A DNA stretch of 26,030 bases from Candolleomyces eurysporus (lineage: Eukaryota; Basidiomycota; Agaricomycetes; Agaricales; Psathyrellaceae): positions 1 to 26,030 of the forward strand of contig JANBPK010001592.1 of assembly GCA_027579435.1 (NCBI GenBank), read 5' to 3'. Made by a program: the position numbers and the translations under genes. Shown in pieces: positions 19,701 to 26,030 of the stretch. Under the pieces are notes generated by a model. That model worked only from the letters and a program-made list of their open reading frames with translations. It had not been told where the DNA came from and made no database searches. Numbering within the stretch: position 1 is the first letter of the stretch; every line of letters begins with the position of its first letter.

Positions 19701-19989
19701 AGTCCTTTTCAAAGCAGTATCTAGCGGGCGTTACAAGTAACGAAACAAGATATATCTAATTAGCAGATTATCGAGGCGAACAACAGTCGAAAATCCAGCA
19801 CTGTNAAAAAACTAGTTATTCTCCAGCCCACGGCCAGGTTAGTGAAGAAGTTGGGCGGATTGATGAACTATACCGATTTCTGTGCCCTCTCTGCTCTATG
19901 CACGTCAATCGGCCAGGGGCGGAACACAAAGTATAAGCATCTATACCAAGATTGGTATGGAGAGCGTCAACGAGCATTTTTACCTGCAT
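19701..19989. other. Unassigned DNA
   Basis: Nothing supportable is seen. Short frames on the plus strand around 19842-19990 have no conserved counterpart. An n at 19805 is beside an A6 run. Confidence 0.45.
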
Positions 19990-21070
19990 CACGACTCTCG
20001 ATCGCACGACTGCAAGTCCCAGCACGGTGGCATCGATACCAACAGAACGGCGCAACCTCCATTCCGCACCGGCAACTACCCATTCACCTCTCCATTCGTA
20101 CGATCACCTTATCATCATCTCCAAATTCATCCCTTTCCAGTATCCCACTAAGAACGTCCCTAGTAGTAGGTGAAACGGGTAGACTGCTCGTGGAACGCCA
20201 TCCAATCCCTCCTCGTACTGAGTCCTACTCTCTCCAAACGTGACGATCACCGCCACTGCTCTGGTATGCGCGAGTTGTGAGCGGAAGAGCCGTGCGATGT
20301 CTTGCGAGCCAAAGAGCCTTGCGGTGTCTTGCCACTAATACGTCGACTCTGGTTCACCTGGGCTAGGTGCCGAAGCGGGGGTCATGAGGAACGATAAGCT
20401 CGAGGAGAGGCCCTCGGGGTGGTCGGGCGAGTAAAAGCTCGTGCGGGGTGGAGCTGGCAGATGCCGACTAAGAGTCGAGATAGTTGCGGCGCCTGCTAGA
20501 GGCGTCGTAGAAGACATGGATAGGAAGGACGCGGAATCCGACGAAATGCATTCAGCTTCGATCCGATCGGGTATCTTTGAATGATGCCTTGTGACTGGGG
20601 ATCTTATCCAATCTTCGTCCACTCGTCGAGGTATACGGGGTCCGGGGTGATATCAAAGAAACTCCCGCTGCAACCACTTCGGTGCTTCGCTATTACTTGA
20701 CGGCGATGATGAGCTGAACGGTGTTAATGAACATGCGAACGACTCACCGATCCTCAGAGCTTCGAGAGCTGAGTCCGGACCAGTGGGCAGCAAGAAATAG
20801 AGGTCAGCGAGGACTTAAGGTACAAGACCGATGCCTTGAGGCACTTGGTAGTCGATAGGTAAGACGTTAGGTCCATAAACTTGAACACATCAGCTAAAGC
20901 AAAATAATATGGCATTCAACAACGCTGGAGGAGACAGAAACGTACGTGTCCCGTCACACCTTCCTGACCAAGTTCGCCCACCACCGTCCTGCTTATCCTA
21001 ACGAGGTTTCGTGCTACGCCAGCTCATGCTTCCACACCCGCGAGCGTCACATGCACCAAAGCTAGCCCCT
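19990..21070 (-). pseudogene. N-family pseudogene, copy e (longest)
   Basis: Collinear with copy b from end to end. 20040-20250 pairs with 7290-7500 (SLPVSPTTRDVLSG), 20368-20420 with 7605-7660 (GLSLELIVPHDPRFGT), and 20470-20560 with 7715-7795 (VGFRVLPIHVFYDASSRRR). 20620-20830 pairs with 7860-8050, 20840-20940 with 8095-8190 (FALADVFKFMDLTSYLSTTK), and 20960-21065 with 8230-8330 (ALVHVTLAGVEA*AGVARNL). In-frame stops occur in the conserved frame (after FGT, and in GVEA*AG). It is a multi-exon gene of unknown family, and no CHAT gene is seen at its 3' side. Confidence 0.45.
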
Positions 21071-21128
21071 TCATCCTGTCTGGCTTCGACGCCAAAAATG
21101 CTGGCAACACCGTTGCTGAGGCCTGCGC

Positions 21129-21715
21129 CTAAACGTCAACCCGCGCAACTTGCTGTTTGAAAGCATTATGAGCGAGGTATTCGACCCAAAGCGTTGACTG
21201 AGCTCGGTGGAAAGGTTTGAATGGGGTATGAAGTGTACGAGACGGAGAAAGGACGAGAACCGTGGGTGGCAGGTACGGATCCCTCCGAAAACCTTCAGGG
21301 TCCGGAGCGAGGGGCGGGTAAGGATGATGCTTGGTTGGTTTTGGAAAATTGGAGTCACCAGATGACAGCAAAGTCTCCCCTTTGTGGTCCAAGTCCCTAT
21401 GAACATTGTTGCCTGAGTCGTCGTCTGCGAGCGGAATCCTTCCCTCAGCGGATGAATGTAAGCTTGTGTAGATCGTGCGCGTCCCGAACTCGTTGAATGC
21501 TAGGATATACAGTTCGTACACATCCGGAGTGCCACCACTTCGAACCCTGAATGTTCAACTCCTTCTCGTGTTGTCTTAACGCCATATTCGCCTACAGCGT
21601 CACACAAGGTGACTGGAATTCGAGGAACCTCGACGTCCTCGAGATACCGACATCGATAGTTGTGAAGATAAGGGACTGGGCCGAGTCGAGAGAAGCGCAT
21701 GAAATAGGAGTCCAT
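21129..21715 (-). CDS. Possible coding region, unidentified
   Basis: Two overlapping minus-strand frames could be one product. MDSYFMRFSRLGPVPYLHNY...VEHSGFEVVALRM runs from 21715 to about 21520, and MYELYILAFNEFGTRTIYTS...AQSTLWVEYLAHNAFKQQ runs from 21521 to a stop at 21129-21131. They are one frame apart at about 21520. No intron of plausible length joins them, so a frameshift or a chance overlap must be assumed. The second part is Pro/Ser-rich with no recognisable domain. Antisense and third-frame openings of similar length exist over the same DNA, so coding is doubtful. Confidence 0.22.
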
Positions 21716-22127
21716 GACTTGAGAGAGGACAGAAGATGGTGAATATGGGAGAGGACGGTAGAGATAATCTTGCCTGGGATATCTTGCAAGTCCGGCGAGA
21801 CAGTCGGCACCAAGAAGAGGGTAGATGCAGATTGACGCCTAAGAAAGCACAGATACTCCACGTAGCTGTCGTTGAACTGCTTCGTGGGCCGCCGTGGCCT
21901 GCATCGCGGCTCAAGCACGTCGGGGGAAGTTGCTAGGAATCGGAATCAGAAAGATGCCTAAAGCCAAATAGACAGACAAACAAACACACGTCCTTCGCTA
22001 TTTCGTGTCAATTTCGTCTGCGAGGGTTCCGTCGACGACGACAATTCAAAAAGGCAAATAGGGCATACACGCATGAAAGTGAAATGGTGCTACCTAAGTA
22101 CGTACACAGTACCAGTACCCGTATTCC

Positions 22128-22151
22128 AAATTAAACGAAAAATTAAACGAA
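22128..22151. repeat. Perfect tandem 12-mer AAATTAAACGAA x2
   Basis: Two head-to-tail copies of AAATTAAACGAA. The TTAAACG core recurs in inverted form at 22323-22338. Confidence 0.85.
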
Positions 22152-22322
22152 AGGCGAGTTCGAGGATTCACTTGCAATGAATACACGCGCCTGTTGTGAA
22201 GCTGGTGCCCGAATTCGATTTGATGGATCGGATCAGCCAAGTTGCATCGATTCAAGCTGGAAAAATCCGCTTTGGCCAATTCAGACAGCGGATAAACGGC
22301 CTCTCACCTCTGTTTTCCGATT

Positions 22323-22338
22323 CGTTTAAAGTTAAACG
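22323..22338. repeat. Inverted repeat CGTTTAA-AG-TTAAACG
   Basis: A perfect 7-bp inverted repeat with a 2-bp spacer. It could be a dimeric protein-binding site; the role is unknown. Confidence 0.7.
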
Positions 22339-22639
22339 GTAGCGATGAGACGTAGAAGGATCATGATGCGTTTCAGCTAAGGATATACTTGACGATATGT
22401 TTAACCCAGGGACGCCCCAAGACTGTTGAAATAGCTGCTTTCGTTCCAAACCTTCGCTTCTCCGTTTCCGATTAATTCATTTTTATCAAGAACCGAGACT
22501 GAGAGCTGAGAATCCAAGTCCCAAGATCACATTGACTGTCCTACTATTGCAAAGAGGAAACTGAATACAGGTGGATTCTCGTTCGCTCGAATCTCTCCAT
22601 TCGACGACACTCCAACGATTTGGTACAGATGCGGCCACC

Positions 22640-23040
22640 CTACCGAACATCACTGACCAGCCTCGTCCACTATCAACGAGACCGAACAGGAGTGGAGGGG
22701 GACTGAGGGTCGATTGAAGTTACTAATCGAACCGCCGGTGCAGTCGTCAGAGAACCTAGTACCCCCCGTGAATCCGTCTATTCCGCAACTGAGAGAGTCA
22801 CCTTCTCTGAAAATTGAATGAATGGTAGAGAGAGAGCAAAGGAGACCACTCACAGGTCACTCACACTAAACACGGGCGACTGACTGCCATCTTTCGATCA
22901 CAGCTCAACAATCTAGTGAAGGTGTGACAACCGTGCCGAACATCACTGGCCAGCCTGTCAACGGTGTTCACCATCAACCGAATCGAACGGGAGTGATAGG
23001 GAAACCGGCAGTCGATTGAAGTCATTCACGAATCGAATCG
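22640..23040. repeat. Direct repeat of about 85-100 bp, two diverged copies
   Basis: 22640-22725 and 22938-23035 share CCGAACATCACTG(A/G)CCAGCCT, ATCAACGA/CGA-like blocks, GAACAGGAGTGG / GAACGGGAGTGA and TCGATTGAAGT in the same order. A third, weaker copy lies at about 13505-13580. The repeat sits in the 3' flank of M-g. Confidence 0.6.
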
Positions 23041-23196
23041 TTCAGATGAACGCAGATGCCCCGGGCGCAAGAGTAGGCAACGTAACCCTCGCATTATACG
23101 AGCGCGACGCCAGCTCCAATATCTCTCTGGGTAGGATGGCAGGTTGAAAATCACTCTATTGAATTGGCGCTTGGAGCTTTAGATCCCAAGAAGTGT

Positions 23197-24690
23197 TCAC
23201 GAGACTAGTCGCGCAGAAGTCTCTTCCGGGAGTTCAACGAGGTATGCCTGTTCGAGAGAGGGGGAGGGGAATGTGATCTTAGTGAAAAGGTGATGCGTTG
23301 GGATGACGATACGAGCGAATAAACGAGATGTGAGAAAAGAGAAGGAAAGTAGGGATACGGAAAGGCAAAAAGGAGGGCGAAAAACGAGACCAAAAAGCAC
23401 TCACGTAAAAGAAACGCCTTCACCCTCCTCTCAACATCTCCTAGCCACTTGGCTCCAACGACCTGATTCACCATAAGTATTTACCATCGCCCTGATCACG
23501 TCATCCAACGGCAGCGGGGCAGACCCTGAACCTCATTGAAGGTTGCGGTAGTGTTCGAGGACGGAGCTAATGGGAGGTGGGCGCAAAAGGTTCCGCGGAA
23601 AAAATGGGTCGCGCAGGATTGTGTTGGATCGAAACCCATCGATGGTTGGGTGCGTAGGTGTAGATTGGTGGTGCGACCGGAAAATGTCGATAAATCGGTG
23701 GGGCCAGTAAGAGTCGCAACAGCGACGGCCAGGGCCATGATGAGAATAATTGAGTCGATATTTCAAGGGACACCGATGTGTATTGGAATGCGAGAGGAAG
23801 AGCTAAAAGCAAACGGAAGGAAGCTAGAATATTGAAGATAAGGACGGGGAAGAATACGTACCATCGACACGCGGCGAGCTGAACGTCCGGGTTCCCCGAT
23901 TTCGCGTAGTTGGATACGAGCGCTAATGGAGCAATATCGAAAGCTGTGAAGGGAAGAAATACATCAGCCCTCAAAACTAGAAAAAAGNTGAAAGAGAAAG
24001 AAACGGAAAACACAATCATGTTTATCTAGAGCAATCCCAGGTCCATCTGCCATCAACGTGCAGCCTTCTGGAGCGACGTCTCTCATAGCTATTCGCCAGT
24101 GCGAAAAGAGAGGTGATGAAGAAACGTACCGTTTGGACCCAGCCCTCGACCTCCCCAGCCCATCTGCAGCAAGCCCATCTTCCCTTGCCAGTGCAACCGT
24201 AACAAGGAAAACAGCCTATTCGTCCTCACGAGCAAGACTTGACTAGCGGGCCACCGTCCTGCCGGAATCGACGCCTCTAGGGACACAGGCGAGCCAGGCG
24301 ACGACTTCGAAAGCTTCTCCTATCCTCTCTTCTGAGCTTCGCGTTGTTCCTCGCAGCGTTCGTCAGGTGGAACTAGCAAGGAGAGGTGGACGGAGGAGGG
24401 TGTGGATGAGCCGATGAGTTGGACGCTGGAGTGACGATTTGCTGGGAGGGTGAGAGGAGAGGGAGAATCGCGTCCAGCTACGGAGAGCTAAGAGTAACAA
24501 GAGTGGGTGGCGAGACTGAGATAACGCACTCGCATCTAACGCCTGCTTCGTTTCCAATGGCGGAGGAGACCGTACCCGCGATCACGTCGGCGATTGGCAG
24601 ATACGAGCGCATTGAAAGCCTTTCCCGAGTGTAGGCTGAGGGAGGCGTTGCATACGGCAATAGGAGTGGATAGGGAGTGTTGAGTTAGTG
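23197..24690 (-). pseudogene. M-family gene/pseudogene, copy g
   Basis: Minus-strand blocks: the seven-copy element (about 24515-24550), the six-copy segment (about 24265-24365; RMGEAFEVV-like), FLVTVALAREDGL (about 24170-24210), FDIAPLALVSNYAKSGNPD then VQLAACRW before a GTACGT donor (about 23860-23950), hydrophobic ALAVAVATLTGPTDLSTFSG (about 23680-23740), QVVGAKWLGDVERRVKAFLL (about 23410-23470) and a GTGAGTGCT donor (about 23395). An intron ending CTCTCGAACAG leads to the last exon AYLVELPEETSARLVS* (stop 23197-23199). This copy keeps the Trp of KWLGD. Some stops remain in the 24000-24300 part, so it is probably damaged, but the 3' exons look sound. An n lies at 23988. Family unknown; membrane location is an inference from the hydrophobic segments. 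Confidence 0.5.
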
Positions 24691-24759
24691 TGGACACGGA
24701 CCGACTGCATCACAGCCACAGGACCTGCAAAATTCCCACCGTTCGCCTGCTGTTGCCTC

Positions 24760-25461
24760 TCGATTTCGCCGCTCAATGCAGGCCGGAAGGATGTATAGGG
24801 TAAAAAGAGCTGTATGCAGTCATTAATTCCAAGTGCTGGCGGATGAATCTTCATCTTCGTTCTACAGCAACGGGAAGCGCGGCCTACGATGACGGCGAGA
24901 AAACTTGCACAGTCCGCTAGCTCGGAAATTAAAGTCGGTGTGATACAACCAGTGCAGCAAATTAGTGTCGCCGCAGCTTCCTAGGTGCTGAAAATATTAC
25001 TACGTGTGCCGGGGAAGAACTCTAACGCAAGTCACAGAATCCAGCCAAGTGCGGGTTTGATTCAGTGGGGGCTATACCGGGAGTTCCTGCTCCTAGCTTC
25101 GATGCGCGAACCCGAGATAACAGCCCCATTCATTTGTGAGCAATATAGGCCCTTGTGTGGTGTGTGCATCCGAGGTTCATTAGTCTCCCCGTCGTCTCCG
25201 AGTTACCATTTCCCTGTCCATCGCCGTAGATTGGAAATGACACAAATATGTATGCTGTAATTCATGTATAGCACGAGCATGTTCTAGTACGATATGAAGG
25301 TTCAGTGACCGCCCTCGCAGTGATCCTGTGCAAATGGTGTGCAGCACATGAGCGCCTTGCTTGCTATATCCCTGTATAAGAGTGCCAGCTCACTTGTCAT
25401 CCGCACCTTTCATCAACCAAATCCCACTCTTCCTCGGTTCAAGACCGCAAGCTAAACCACG
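24760..25461 (+). promoter_or_regulatory. Upstream region of CHAT-4, duplicate of 2501-3185
   Basis: Near-identical over long stretches to the CHAT-1 upstream region, for example TTGGAAATGACACAAATATG and CATGTATAGCACGAGCAT. One clear difference is about 21 extra bases at 25348-25368 (around GAGCGCCTTGCTTGCTAT) just before the TATA box. This conservation is the best evidence that the duplicated block includes a full promoter. Confidence 0.65.
25375..25382 (+). promoter_or_regulatory. TATA box of CHAT-4
   Basis: TATAAGAG, equivalent to TATAAAAG at 3102-3109, about 80 bases upstream of the ATG at 25462. Confidence 0.6.
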
Positions 25462-26030
25462 ATGGATGAAGATAGGTACGTTTGCACCGTCTACCAAAGA
25501 TACTTGACACTGAATATACCGTTCCTAGCTCTCTGTTGAATGATCGAGGCGGCGAAAGGTAGGGGCTGCGTCTTTAAGAAATGACAATGTCGTAACATTG
25601 CTCTTCAAGTCAATTTTATTTGACAGGTAGGGACGATCCTTTGGTAACTCTATGTTACCGTTTTCATCTCTGTGGCTCCTCTAGATGTTTTTCTCCAGCA
25701 CATAGCTGATGTCACCGATGGTGATCATAGCTCGTTGAAATTACCCAGACTTGTGATATTTGGTCTCGCAGATGAGCCAGGTGGAAAATGCTTGTCACTT
25801 GTTACAGTGTCTCCGGGGCGATGGAAAGTTGAGGGTTCCATAGAGCTGTGAGTAGTCGTTGATTCATTTAAACGCAAAATAGGAGCTGATGGCAGTTGCA
25901 AGCCCAAAAGCACAAAAGGAATTGTAATCATTGCCAAGTCGAGGGCTGGAACATGGCGTTCACGCATTTGGATTGCATTGAGATGCAAAATGGACGAATG
26001 GCAAAGAATCGGTACGAACGCTAATGATTT
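25462..26030 (+). pseudogene. CHAT-4: N-terminus of a second TPR-CHAT gene, runs off the right edge
   Basis: Exons match CHAT-1: 25462-25475 (MDED), 25529-25558, 25610-25626, 25685-25847 and then about 25903 onward, with introns of 53, 51, 58 and 55 bp. The first ATG of CHAT-1 is ACG here, so translation would begin at the second. Recognisable parts are DVFLQHIADVTDGDHSSLK, LPRLVIFGLADEPGGKC and GRWKVEGSIEL. In the fifth exon one C is missing from the CCCC run (25903), which leads to a stop in the CHAT-1 frame. A second change at about 25938-25945 would shift it again before EGWNMAFTHLDCIEMQNG. Using the upstream acceptor (...GGCAG at 25894) keeps the first part open but in the wrong frame later. 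It is probably broken, and the C-terminal part is outside the window. Confidence 0.6.

Larger units (their letters stand above)
21920..22639. other. Unassigned DNA with short repeats
   Basis: No gene is supported. Openings of about 60 residues have no domain. The stretch holds a perfect tandem 12-mer and a short palindrome sharing the TTAAACG core (listed separately) and is not duplicated elsewhere in the window, unlike most of the flanking DNA. Confidence 0.5.

Noticed and set aside
21592..21918. Separate 104-108 codon minus-strand genes at 21592-21918
   Set aside because: All three minus frames and one plus frame are open here at similar length and none shows domain character or conservation within the window.
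1487..24690. M blocks as a transposable element
   Set aside because: No transposase, reverse transcriptase, terminal repeats or target-site duplications were seen. Copies are all on one strand and tied to CHAT copies, which fits tandem gene duplication. It cannot be fully excluded without a genome-wide count.
1..26030. CRISPR array or prokaryotic operon
   Set aside because: No regularly spaced direct repeats of the right size exist. Spliceosomal introns and TATA-type promoters indicate a eukaryotic genome.

Overview
The window reads as genomic DNA from a filamentous basidiomycete, probably an Agaricomycete. The evidence is short introns of about 50-60 bp with GT...AG ends and CTGAC/CTAAC-like branch sites, fungal TATA-type promoters, and a large TPR-CHAT gene of the type expanded in Agaricomycetes. 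I cannot fix genus or species. There is little intact single-copy coding sequence. Most of the window is a decayed array of duplicated gene modules. Twelve bases at eleven sites are ambiguous (n), mostly beside homopolymers, so isolated frameshifts at homopolymers must be read with care.

One module recurs: a plus-strand TPR-CHAT gene (C2-like N-terminus, 45-residue TPR-type repeats, C-terminal CHAT caspase-like protease domain), with an unidentified minus-strand family (called M here) diverging upstream of it, and a second minus-strand family (called N) converging on its 3' end. There are four CHAT loci. CHAT-1 (3186-6939) is nearly full length but broken in its N-terminal half. CHAT-3 is a ghost: upstream region at 9130-9475 joined almost directly to the last codons and 3' flank at 9505-9770. 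CHAT-2 (11934-12780) is a 5'-truncated domain with an in-frame deletion and a lost stop codon. CHAT-4 (25462 to the right edge) is a new N-terminus with the same promoter. M occurs seven times (about 1487, 8151, 10890, 13795, 17100, 18895 and 23197 onward). N occurs four times (about 7262, 9830, 13020 and 19990 onward). All M and N copies are on the minus strand and all CHAT copies on the plus strand.

Layout: 1-1486, unrelated DNA with one candidate exon (528-1130) and a TTGCG-rich patch; 1487-6939, M-a plus CHAT-1; 7262-8970, N and M; 9130-9770, CHAT-3 ghost; 9830-11735, N and M; 11934-13000, CHAT-2 and 3' flank; 13020-15800, N and M-d; 16190-19700, a tandem duplication in which remnants of a cystathionine gamma-synthase/lyase-type PLP enzyme sit behind M-e and M-f; 19990-21070, N; 21071-22930, mostly unassigned; 22940-26030, M-g, the duplicated upstream region and CHAT-4. 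The segments around 1500-3890 and 23680-26030 are the clearest recent segmental duplication.

If functional elsewhere in the genome, the pairing would be a candidate protease-effector style module: a TPR-CHAT putative cysteine protease divergently paired with a hydrophobic, fast-evolving partner. Here nearly every copy is broken, so the window looks like a graveyard of that module rather than an active locus. The function is inference.
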